From positions 1 through 64,000 of the forward strand of contig JARLGW010000005.1 in the NCBI GenBank assembly GCA_031292565.1: DNA of 64,000 nucleotides, read 5' to 3'. This stretch comes from Paludibacteraceae bacterium. Lineage in GTDB: Bacteria > Bacteroidota > Bacteroidia > Bacteroidales > Paludibacteraceae. Every line of letters starts with the position of its first letter. The first letter of the stretch is position 1. Positions 35,483 through 42,627 of the stretch are shown one piece after another. Below the pieces are notes generated by a model. The model saw nothing but the letters and a program-made list of their open reading frames with translations. It had not been told where the DNA came from and did not search any database. Made by a program: the position numbers and the translations under genes.

Positions 35483-36955
35483 TTACTTGATAAATGCATC
35501 AAAAGGCTGCTTCAAGCTCCATTCCTTGTAAGGGAGTTTAACTCTCTTTGCCAGGTTTTCGGTAAAACTCTTGTTGGTAATAGCATACAAAACGCTTTGA
35601 GCAAACCGAAGTGTTCCTTGATAGCCGAACGAAGTATATTCGTCGAAAACATTGAGGGCGGGGATACCTATTTTGTGCGACCACACCGTGGTTCCTCCAT
35701 GACGACTGATTAAAATATCGGGAACCAAGCGGTTCAGAATATTTATATACTCAAAGTTTTGAAGATCGTTTACCGAGAATGAGAAATCGTTTTCTGAATA
35801 TTCCAATTGATAGGCAAGTGCCGGAGGAAGTTGTCCGTCGTCATATTGCTTGTCAAAATGCCAAACCGACAAATGTTCTACCTTCATGCCAAAGCTTTGC
35901 AAAATGCGAGAGTAGTTTACACCAAATCCAGGCCCCATGGCAATCATGGCACGTTTGCCTTGGAGCTTTGCTACAACCTCATCTATTTTAGCCTGATATT
36001 TTTCTTTTTCCTGTGCAATGAATATTTCCGCTTCTTTTTCTTTGCCAAGTACTTTGGCTAGTTTCCTAGCCCAATCTTCATAGCCCACAATACCATGCGG
36101 TTGCAACGAGCGGATATATGGTACGCCATATTCTTTTTCCAACCCATTGCCTATATACGAGCTCAATGTGCTACAGGTACTAATAGTAGCAACAGCTTCC
36201 GACATTTCTTCCAGTTCTTCTACTGACGAACTTGCCAAAAAGAAGGTGGGTTCCACCCCTAAGGCATTAAAAAGACGTTTTACTTCACCGCGCGAATCCC
36301 AAGTGGTACCACCGGCAAAGTTGATCACGTTTACTTTATTCGTTTTTTTCTTAGGTGGCTTTACAATGTATCTGAGTATAGCATGAAAAGTGGCGTCAAA
36401 ACCACTTGCCCATATTTGCGACTTGAATCCTTCGCAATGTATAGGTGCTATGGGTACGGGTACTTGTTCTTTCAAATCGTCGAGCACACCCTCCAAATCT
36501 TCACCAATTACACCACTCACACACGATGCTCCTATAAAAATAGCCTTGGGTTTATATCGATTATATGTTTCTATGATAACCTCTTTAAGGTTGTCAACAG
36601 CACCAAACACGGTATCCGATTCGGTCATATCGGTACATGTCCAACCGAAGTTATCACGTTTTTTACCTAATGTGTCGGCTAGCAGCCCCCAGGTGTTAGG
36701 TACATCCATCGCGGTGGCAGCACATCCTACCGGGCCGTGATGCACAATGGCCACATCATTTATTCTTGCAGCTTGATTTAGCGCACACATCGAATTACAC
36801 ATCGACGACTGGCTAAAACAACGCTTTTTCTCGTCCAAGCAACCGGAGCAGACTGATTGAGCACCAATATCTTGCAACGTGCCGCTATAGGTTGTTATGG
36901 AACCTAATCTAGCTTCACGTGTTTCACATTGAGATCCTTTTACATTTATTGCCAT
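35483..36955 (-). CDS. Nitrogenase component 1-like protein, NifD/E (MarD)-type alpha subunit, copy 3 (divergent)
   Basis: The start chosen is ATG 36955 (MAINVKGSQC), which aligns with the other copies; an ATG at 36985 would add 10 residues. 490 residues. The same N-terminal Cys pattern, P-cluster-side Cys in HHGPVGCAA and ASCVSGVIGED, and active-site Cys in ISTCSTLSSY are present. It differs from copies 1 and 2 in having Phe (LNVFDEY) at the His442 position and RHGGTTVWSHKIG before it, and in the 80-105 segment. It is the first D-type gene after the NifX-like gene, so it could be a scaffold (NifE-like) rather than catalytic subunit; this is a hypothesis. Confidence 0.85.
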   Translation of the reverse strand: MAINVKGSQCETREARLGSITTYSGTLQDIGAQSVCSGCLDEKKRCFSQSSMCNSMCALNQAARINDVAIVHHGPVGCAATAMDVPNTWGLLADTLGKKRDNFGWTCTDMTESDTVFGAVDNLKEVIIETYNRYKPKAIFIGASCVSGVIGEDLEGVLDDLKEQVPVPIAPIHCEGFKSQIWASGFDATFHAILRYIVKPPKKKTNKVNVINFAGGTTWDSRGEVKRLFNALGVEPTFFLASSSVEELEEMSEAVATISTCSTLSSYIGNGLEKEYGVPYIRSLQPHGIVGYEDWARKLAKVLGKEKEAEIFIAQEKEKYQAKIDEVVAKLQGKRAMIAMGPGFGVNYSRILQSFGMKVEHLSVWHFDKQYDDGQLPPALAYQLEYSENDFSFSVNDLQNFEYINILNRLVPDILISRHGGTTVWSHKIGIPALNVFDEYTSFGYQGTLRFAQSVLYAITNKSFTENLAKRVKLPYKEWSLKQPFDAFIK

Positions 36956-37088
36956 AATTTTTCCTTTCTTAGTTATATAGCACAAATACTATTGATATAA
37001 AATTCTTATTAAGTTTCCGTAAAAAAAGACAGCGGTATAAAATCGGTTATTGTTTTTCTTACATCAAAAAATCATCCACGCGGTGTAT

Positions 37089-37436
37089 CTAAATAACCTT
37101 GATCCTGCCATTTTGGCGTTTTAACAGAGTAGTGAAAATACGATTGAGCGAATAGTTTACAGCGAAACTGGTTATCCCTTTTGCATACAGGTAAAGGGTT
37201 GCCTTTTGGCCTATCTTCAACACAAAAACAGCTTTACAGTCATGAAGAAGGGATGCCAACGTTTCCAAATTGGAATCCGAATGAGCTGCATCGTCTGTGT
37301 TTAGTCTCACCTCTCTATCCTCAACAAACTCCACCTTATCCTCAAGTACATCATAAATAAGGAAGTTCTTTGCCTGTCCGAAATGTTGGTCTACCGCCTC
37401 ACCGGAACTGCTTGCTATAGCTATTCTATACGACAT
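37089..37436 (-). CDS. NifX/NafY-like dinitrogenase cofactor-binding domain protein (copy 1)
   Basis: 115 residues, a single Nitro_FeMo-Co (NifX/NafY/NifB C-terminal) domain: IAIASSSGEAVDQHFGQAKNF at the N-terminus with the HFGQA motif, then a FLIYDV strand, and CKAVFVLKIG near residue 72. Members bind NifB-co or FeMo-co and shuttle clusters between NifB, scaffold and enzyme. It sits between nifH and the D-type genes. A paralog lies after nifB (40661-41008), so the system has two carriers, perhaps one for the D subunits and one for NifB. Confidence 0.88.
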   Translation of the reverse strand: MSYRIAIASSSGEAVDQHFGQAKNFLIYDVLEDKVEFVEDREVRLNTDDAAHSDSNLETLASLLHDCKAVFVLKIGQKATLYLYAKGITSFAVNYSLNRIFTTLLKRQNGRIKVI

Positions 37437-37461
37437 AATATTTCTAAATTTTCAAGAACAA

Positions 37462-37811
37462 CTAAGGCTTAAACATGTATCCTTCCATTTTTAAATAACT
37501 ACCTGCCAAGCGAAGCAGCATTTTGATATGGCTTTTGACATGAAATAAAGGGTTGGTTGCTTCAATCATCTGTCTGCTGACCACTTCAACAAAAATTCTT
37601 TCTTTCGGTTATCTGTTTCTAATGGTATTCCATTGGTTTCCCAACGGATTCTTATTGAAAACATATCTTTTGTCCGGCTGTGTTTCTATAATCAAGGTTA
37701 CACTATGAATTGCAACATGAACATATTCTGTTTCACCAAACGAGTGATATATTTTCAATAAAGAATGCCCGTTAGATTGAAATATAGAATAGCCGATAGG
37801 GCTATTATCTT
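37462..37811 (-). pseudogene. Possible decayed gene between nifH and nifX-like gene
   Basis: The 375-bp gap between nifH and the NifX-like gene holds one frame open for about 118 codons except for a TAA at 37609-37611. It has no ATG near its 5' end, and a second short ATG-initiated frame overlaps the middle (MFSIRIRWETNG). The C-terminal part (MIEATNPLFHVKSHIKML, ending at TAG 37462) reads like a real amphipathic helix. This could be a remnant gene, a gene broken by sequencing error, or chance. I recognise no family. Confidence 0.25.
37788..37806 (-). promoter_or_regulatory. Stem-loop directly after nifH-like stop
   Basis: AATAGCC (37788-37794) and GGCTATT (37800-37806) form a 7-bp hairpin 5 bp after the stop codon on the minus strand. 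It has no U-run and could protect the nifH transcript from 3' decay, giving more NifH than NifDK, as in classical nif operons. Confidence 0.4.
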
Positions 37812-38687
37812 TTAAATAGAAGCTCTTTCACCACGTACTTCGCCGGCTTCAATAGCCAATAATTGATCGGCCCAACTGGCTGACCATTCTCTCAGCTCTT
37901 CTGTTTCAAGAGGCGTTGGTACTTTTGACTGCGTATGGGCGGCTATTTTTCTAGCCAAACTGCGGTAAACTTCTGCTTGAGGTGTATTTGGTGCAGCTTC
38001 GATAGTGGTGCGCCCGGACAATTCGGAAGATGTTACGGTTATCGACCGTGGTACATATTCCACAACCCCAGTTCCCGTTCTACTCACAAAGTCATCAATA
38101 ATAGCTTTTTGATATGGGTTGTTAATTGAGTTGGCTATAATACCGCCAAACAAAGCTCCTCCCGCGTTGGAATATTTCTTGATACCCTTCATCAGGTTGT
38201 TCGATGCGTAAACAGACATAAAGTCGGAAGACGATACGGTAAACACATGTTCGGCAATACCTTCACGAATTGGTACGGCAAAACCTCCACACACTACATC
38301 ACCTAGCACATCGTAAATCACATAATCAAGATCTAGTTCTTCGTAGATATTTTGTTGTTTTAGTAATTCTACCGCCGTGATAATACCACGTCCGGCACAG
38401 CCTACGCCCGGTGCAGGGCCACCGGCTTCCACGCAATATACTCCTTCAAAACCTTGGAAGATAGCATCGTGTGCATCCACTTTAGGATTTTTACGCAACA
38501 AATCAAGCACAGTAGGAATATATTTTCCATCTCTCAACGTATTGGTGGAATCACTTTTAGGGTCGCATCCGAATTGTAGCACTTTGTAACCGGCTTCTAC
38601 CAAAGCAGCACTAATGTTGGAGGTTGTTGTAGATTTTCCAATCCCACCTTTGCCATAAATGGCAATTTTCTTTAGTTCTTTACTCAT
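37812..38687 (-). CDS. nifH: Nitrogenase iron-protein-like reductase (NifH/MarH family)
   Basis: 291 residues. Walker A GKGGIGKST (12-20), switch region with CDPKSDST (41-48), and both [4Fe-4S] ligands: Cys97 in APGVGCAGRG and Cys133 in GDVVCGGF, matching NifH Cys97/Cys132. Arg100, the ADP-ribosylation site of NifH, is kept. The homodimeric ATPase should donate electrons to the D/K-type complex. The sequence departs from true NifH (for example VLDLLRKNPKVDAHDA and the C-terminal extension), consistent with a group outside canonical nitrogenases. Predicted to be transcribed from promoter C, about 300 nt upstream, together with a small ORF. Confidence 0.93.
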   Translation of the reverse strand: MSKELKKIAIYGKGGIGKSTTTSNISAALVEAGYKVLQFGCDPKSDSTNTLRDGKYIPTVLDLLRKNPKVDAHDAIFQGFEGVYCVEAGGPAPGVGCAGRGIITAVELLKQQNIYEELDLDYVIYDVLGDVVCGGFAVPIREGIAEHVFTVSSSDFMSVYASNNLMKGIKKYSNAGGALFGGIIANSINNPYQKAIIDDFVSRTGTGVVEYVPRSITVTSSELSGRTTIEAAPNTPQAEVYRSLARKIAAHTQSKVPTPLETEELREWSASWADQLLAIEAGEVRGERASI

Positions 38688-38839
38688 TTTTCTTTTTGTT
38701 TATATATTTGAATTTAGTTTTACTTACGGCAGTGTACCATCCTTTTGGTCAGGCATCTGCTACAAAAACTTTTGGTTATTAAAATATTTTCATGATGCAA
38801 CATCTTATAAAGGTAGTGCAACACGAGTTGGTGTTTTTT

Positions 38840-38974
38840 TCAACAGCTAATACATTGATTGTTTACGGCAATCATCCTTTTTTGATCTACTACAGATACC
38901 GAAACAAAAGGTACGGAGGCTTCATTATCCTCAAGGCATTGTCTTAATTTCAACTTGTTCGTTTTCATCATCAT
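38840..38974 (-). CDS. Possible 44-residue Cys-containing small protein or leader peptide before nifH
   Basis: Three consecutive ATGs at 38974, 38971 and 38968 open a 44-codon frame ending at TGA 38840. The start lies 16 nt after the transcript start predicted from promoter C, the same leader length as other regulon genes. The protein has Cys13 and a C-terminal QCISC (Cys41, Cys44). It could be a small metal- or cluster-binding protein, or a leader peptide whose terminal Cys codons regulate nifH. The 152 bp from its stop to nifH contains no other gene. Confidence 0.4.
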   Translation of the reverse strand: MMMKTNKLKLRQCLEDNEASVPFVSVSVVDQKRMIAVNNQCISC

Positions 38975-38997
38975 TCCATGTATAAAATTCAACATTG

Positions 38998-39089
38998 CAA
39001 AGTTGAAGGAAATTTAATACCTGTACCATACCATTTTAAGGGCATTTTTATACCCGCATAAGGGTACTCGGCATACCATTGTTCGGGTA
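38998..39089 (-). promoter_or_regulatory. Regulon promoter C (nifH operon), three operator copies
   Basis: Sites at 39029-39044 (GGCA half), 39051-39066 (exact) and 39074-39089 (exact), centres 22 and 23 bp apart, on one helical face. The -7 box CAACTTTG (38998-39005, minus) begins 31.5 bp from the first centre. It is the only promoter in the window with three copies, in keeping with strong control of the costly nitrogenase-like operon. Confidence 0.75.
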
Positions 39090-39273
39090 TAAAACGCAAA
39101 AGAAGTTTTAATAAATAGGCGAGAGGTGCAGAAACGTAATTGCGGGTAAGATGTTCTTGCGGATATCTAATAAATTTCAAACCTTGAATCTATATATATA
39201 TATATATATAATGTATATGCACTCCTAAAACCTTGTTTGTATTTTCCACCTTATTTTAATGAGTTGAAATTTA

Positions 39274-39343
39274 TCCCATAAACAAGGTACGTAAATTACC
39301 CTGCATGTGGGATTTTATTCTGTTTCATGAATTTGCAATTTTG
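39274..39343 (+). promoter_or_regulatory. Regulon promoter D (nifB operon)
   Basis: Degenerate sites at 39274-39289 (TCCC half) and 39297-39312 (GGGA half), 23 bp apart. The -7 box CAATTTTG (39336-39343) begins 31.5 bp from the nearer centre. Predicted transcript start about 39351, which favours the nifB start codon at 39378. A simple (TA)n run at about 39191-39211 lies between promoters C and D. Confidence 0.65.
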
Positions 39344-39377
39344 CAATAGATGAATAATGAACCAAAAGAAGAAAATT

Positions 39378-40637
39378 ATGGACCTAAATAATCATCCTTG
39401 CTTTAACCCGGATGCCCGTCATAAAACGGGGCGAATCCATTTACCAGTGGCTGCTAAATGTAACGTGCAATGTAATTTTTGTAACCGAAAATACGATTGT
39501 GTAAACGAAAGTCGTCCGGGTGTATCCACCGCGGTACTGAAACCCGAACAAGCCGAAAAGTACCTGGGCACTATTTTAAAACAAGTACCCAATATAGCCG
39601 TGGTAGGTATTGCCGGCCCCGGCGACCCCTTTGCCAATGCCCCGGAAACAATGGAAACGTTGGAGCGCATACACGCCGCGTATCCCGACAAATTGTTGTG
39701 TCTTTCTTCCAACGGGCTCTATCTGTCGGAGTACATTCCACGTTTGGCAGAACTCAACGTGTCGCACGTAACCATCACGGTCAATGCCGTCGACCCGAAA
39801 ATAGGTGCTGAAATTTACGAGTGGGTTTATTACGAAAAGAAACAGTACACGGGCGTGGAAGGTGCCAAAATTCTGTTGGAGCGGCAAACCGAATCCATCA
39901 AACTATTGAAACAATACGGCATCACGGTGAAAATAAATACCGTGGTAATACCCCGTGTAAACGAATTTCATATATACGAAATATCCGAATACGTGGCCAA
40001 GTTAGGAGCCGATGTACAAAACTGTATTCCGCTTATCCCGGTGGACGGAACCCCTTTCGCGGTACTTGAAGAGCCAAACCCTTCCTCCATGCGTTCAGTG
40101 CGGGCAAAAGCCTCCGTGCATATCAAGCAAATGTCACATTGTGCCCGATGCCGTGCTGATGCCGTGGGTTTGCTCGGTCAGCAGAATAGCGAACAAACAT
40201 CCTATGCCCTGCAATATGCCAAAATTCAACCCACGTTTGCCCTCAAGCCTTATGTGGCCGTGGCCAGTTCTGACGGCGTTTCCATCAACAAGCATTTAGG
40301 CGAAGTGGATAGTTTGTGGATTTATGGTAAAAAGAATGGAAAAACGGAATTGATAGAAAAACGTCCTATTATAAATAAAGAAGGCGAGGGTTGGAAAGCC
40401 ATGGCCGATACGATTCATGATTGCGAAGCCCTGTTAGTACTTGGTGTGGGGCGCATTCCTTTTGATTTCCTGAAAAAGAAAGGCGTGTACGTCGAAGCCG
40501 TGGATGGCCTTGTGAGCGAAGCCGTGAATGCCTTGTTCGAGGGAAAACCTATACCTGCAAGTTTATTAAAGATAGCCGGTAAGTGTGATGTAGGAGGCTC
40601 TTGTGGTGGAAATCCATCAGGAGGCGGTTGCCAATAA
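39378..40637 (+). CDS. nifB: NifB-like radical SAM protein with C-terminal NifX domain
   Basis: The start at 39378 (MDLNNHPCFN, 419 residues) is preferred over 39357 because it leaves a 27-nt leader from promoter D. The radical SAM motif is AAKCNVQCNFC (Cys-x3-Cys-x2-Cys, about residues 28-35). The Cys in HPCFN (residue 8) and CARCRADA near residue 256 supply the further cluster ligands known in NifB. Residues about 290-395 form a NifX-like domain, and a Gly/Cys tail (CDVGGSC ... GGGC) ends the protein. NifB makes the [8Fe-9S-C] NifB-co. With no NifEN present the enzyme probably uses a NifB-co-type cluster without Mo maturation. Confidence 0.93.
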   Translation: MDLNNHPCFNPDARHKTGRIHLPVAAKCNVQCNFCNRKYDCVNESRPGVSTAVLKPEQAEKYLGTILKQVPNIAVVGIAGPGDPFANAPETMETLERIHAAYPDKLLCLSSNGLYLSEYIPRLAELNVSHVTITVNAVDPKIGAEIYEWVYYEKKQYTGVEGAKILLERQTESIKLLKQYGITVKINTVVIPRVNEFHIYEISEYVAKLGADVQNCIPLIPVDGTPFAVLEEPNPSSMRSVRAKASVHIKQMSHCARCRADAVGLLGQQNSEQTSYALQYAKIQPTFALKPYVAVASSDGVSINKHLGEVDSLWIYGKKNGKTELIEKRPIINKEGEGWKAMADTIHDCEALLVLGVGRIPFDFLKKKGVYVEAVDGLVSEAVNALFEGKPIPASLLKIAGKCDVGGSCGGNPSGGGCQ

Positions 40638-40660
40638 ATTTGTTTTAATACAGAACCAAT

Positions 40661-41008
40661 ATGTCATATAAAATAGCCATAGCAAGTACTAACGGCGAAT
40701 CGGTGGACGAGCATTTCGGACAAGCGGAAAATTTTCTCATTTATGAAGTGACCAAAGATACAGTGAACTTTGTAGAAGACCGGGCGGTGCAAGCCGCCTC
40801 TGCCGGAACGGAACATTCGGAAGAAGGCTTGGTTCGTTTAGCCGATAATTTGCAGGATTGCAAGGCCGTGTTTGTACTTAAAATAGGAGTGAAAGCCTCC
40901 CGCTATTTGTATCAACGTAATATTAAAAGCTTTCAGGTGAATTTCTCTCTGAATTATATTTTCACCTCCATGATAAAAAATGAGCAAAAAGGGAGAAATA
41001 TTATTTAA
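40661..41008 (+). CDS. NifX/NafY-like dinitrogenase cofactor-binding domain protein (copy 2)
   Basis: 115 residues, a paralog of 37089-37436 with the same length and blocks (MSYKIAIASTNGESVDEHFG, NFLIYEV, CKAVFVLKIGVKAS, VNFSLNYIFTS). It follows nifB by 23 bp and is probably cotranscribed from promoter D. As a single-domain carrier it would take NifB-co from NifB to the D/K-type apoenzyme. Keeping one copy in each divergent operon suggests distinct partners or a dosage need. Confidence 0.88.
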   Translation: MSYKIAIASTNGESVDEHFGQAENFLIYEVTKDTVNFVEDRAVQAASAGTEHSEEGLVRLADNLQDCKAVFVLKIGVKASRYLYQRNIKSFQVNFSLNYIFTSMIKNEQKGRNII

Positions 41009-41050
41009 GCGGCGTTCGATATAAAATAAAGTTGATGTCTACAGCTGTTT

Positions 41051-41137
41051 CTTTGCGTCCCTTGCGAAAAACTTTGCGATCCTTGCGGTAAAATATTCAA
41101 CCGCAAAGCACGCAAAGGAAATCGCAAAGGACGCAAT
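41051..41137. repeat. Imperfect inverted repeat of TTTGCG-rich sequence
   Basis: A left arm with CTTTGCGTCC, ACTTTGCGATCC and TTGCGG (41051-41089) faces a right arm with CCGCAAAG, GCAAAGGA and GCAAAGGACGCAA (41101-41136). It would form a long hairpin at the end of the nifB transcript. TTTGCGTCCTTTGCG-type words are common intergenic repeats in Bacteroidota, so this is probably a dispersed repeat that may double as terminator. Confidence 0.5.
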
Positions 41138-41169
41138 TTTATTTCACGATTACTGCTGTTGTTTAAATA

Positions 41170-41238
41170 TCCCTCGTGTATGGTATGACAATACCACAAA
41201 CAAGGTATTGAACAAACTCCGAATCCCATCTACCTTTG
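41170..41238 (+). promoter_or_regulatory. Regulon promoter E (GNAT-hydrolase-CBS-lyase operon)
   Basis: Sites at 41170-41185 (TCCC half) and 41192-41207 (exact TACC-N8-GGTA), 22 bp apart, and a consensus -7 box TACCTTTG at 41231-41238, 31.5 bp from the nearer centre. Predicted start near 41246, 17 nt before the ATG at 41263. Confidence 0.8.
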
Positions 41239-41262
41239 TAACAGTGATTTTGAAAGATTTAT

Positions 41263-41759
41263 ATGGCTCAAATTATAAGGCAAATAGAAAAAGAAGACAA
41301 TGCATCCCTGTCTATCCTCATAAAAAATGTTTTCAGGGAATTCCATATAGATAAACCCGGCACAGTTTATACCGACCCCACCACGGATCAGCTATACGAA
41401 CTTTTTCAAGAGCCCGGAGCCGCCTATTGGGTGGTGGAAGAGAATAAACAAATAGTAGGCGGGTGTGGCATTTATCCCACGCAGGGATTACCTGCAAATT
41501 GCTGGAGCTGGTAAAGTTCTATTTATTAAAATCATATAGAGGCAAGGGTATTGGGAAGTCGTTGTTGGAATTAACTGATAAGTCAGCTAAAAAATTAGGA
41601 TATACCCACCTCTATCTAGAAAGTTTTCCCGAATTGGAATCCGCTGTATCAATGTATGAAAAAGCAGGATTCATCAGAATAGAAAAACCACTTGGAAATA
41701 CAGGGCATCATGCCTGTTCTATTTGGATGACAAAAGAATTATTCACAGATAAAGAGTAG
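41263..41759 (+). pseudogene. GNAT-family N-acetyltransferase interrupted by a frameshift
   Basis: The first frame (41263-41514) encodes the N-terminal GNAT half ending at GGCGIYPTQGLPANC then a stop. The second half resumes in another frame from about 41505: ELVKFYLLKSYRGKGIGKSLLE, where RGKGIGK is the acetyl-CoA-binding motif A, and continues to 41759. A single missing base near 41503-41505 would restore one protein of about 165 residues. It is either a sequencing error or a recent inactivation. The intact gene would acetylate a small amine or amino acid, possibly a sulfur compound given regulon promoter E and the following CBS and lyase genes. Confidence 0.75.
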
Positions 41760-41763
41760 AGTT

Positions 41764-42588
41764 ATGAGTGCTGAAACAACCATACAACAAATAGGCTTAA
41801 AGCATGGCTTTTCCGATCTTGGAAAAGGAGTGAAAATCCATTACGTGGAAAAAGGAGCACCCGATGGAGCACCCGTTGTTTTCGTTCACGGTTTTCCCGA
41901 CTCATGGAATTCCTTTCGCCCCGTATTAAATGAAATTTCGCCCGCATTCCATTCGTTTGCCCTTGATTTAAGAGGCTTTGGCGATTCTAGTAGGCCTGAA
42001 GGTGGTTATGCTCAAGATGGTTTTGCACGAGATATTATCGCTTTCTTAGACAAACACAACATCCAGAAAGCCTCACTTGTAGGCCATTCAATGGGTAGCT
42101 TTATTGTGCAGCGTGTAGCATTGCTTTATCCCGAACGGGTGGAAAAAGTGGTGCTGATAGGTTCGGCCTCCAAGGGGAAAGGAAACCTAGTGTTGGGTGA
42201 GGCATTGGAAATAGTAAACACCCTGCACGACCCTATCGACAAGTCATTTATCGTAGAGTTTCAATCGGGCACCGTTAAGAAAAATGTGAGTAAGGAGTTT
42301 TTCGATACCATAATTAGCGAGAGCTTTAAAGCTCCGGTGCGGGTATGGGAGGAAGCGTTGACGGGCTTGACCGAATCCGACAACCGCGACCAACTGAGCA
42401 AAATAAAGCAGAAAACACTCCTTGTTTGGGGTGCGTTTGATACCATTTTCCCAAGAGAAGAACAAGACATCTTGCTCAAGGAAATTCCCCAGGCCACGCT
42501 TACTATTTACCAAAAAGCAGGGCACTCCTTAAATTGGGAACAGCCCGAAGCGTTAGCCCGCAATTTGGAGCAATTTTTAAATAGTTAA
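41764..42588 (+). CDS. Alpha/beta-hydrolase (epoxide hydrolase / haloalkane dehalogenase-like)
   Basis: 274 residues. Oxyanion motif VHGFPDSW (about 40-47), nucleophile elbow GHSMGS with catalytic Ser, and the C-terminal GHSLNWEQPE containing the catalytic His. Ser rather than Asp at the elbow favours an esterase, lactonase or C-C hydrolase over a true epoxide hydrolase. It is second in the operon behind promoter E, 4 bp after the GNAT gene, and precedes CBS. It may release or deprotect a thiol or thioester substrate, but no substrate is visible in the sequence. Confidence 0.85.
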   Translation: MSAETTIQQIGLKHGFSDLGKGVKIHYVEKGAPDGAPVVFVHGFPDSWNSFRPVLNEISPAFHSFALDLRGFGDSSRPEGGYAQDGFARDIIAFLDKHNIQKASLVGHSMGSFIVQRVALLYPERVEKVVLIGSASKGKGNLVLGEALEIVNTLHDPIDKSFIVEFQSGTVKKNVSKEFFDTIISESFKAPVRVWEEALTGLTESDNRDQLSKIKQKTLLVWGAFDTIFPREEQDILLKEIPQATLTIYQKAGHSLNWEQPEALARNLEQFLNS

Positions 42589-42627
42589 TATTTCAAGAAT
42601 AGAGAACAATCATAAAAAGGAAAAAAA

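Noticed and set aside
31019-38687. CfbCD (coenzyme F430) or chlorophyll-type (Bch/Chl) reductase
   Set aside because: No tetrapyrrole genes are nearby, and presence of NifB and NifX proteins implies a NifB-derived cofactor that those enzymes do not use.
38989-39180. 63-codon minus-strand open frame in the nifH-nifB gap
   Set aside because: It covers the operator array of promoter C and would begin upstream of the predicted transcript start.
39191-39211. (TA)n run between nifH and nifB
   Set aside because: A simple short repeat, probably slippage; no link to the operator pattern.
31019-41008. A classical nitrogen-fixation (nif) cluster
   Set aside because: There is no NifE/NifN pair, NifV, NifU/S or nitrogen regulator; the D-type proteins lack the Gln191/His195/His442 equivalents; and the neighbours and operators are all sulfur-related.
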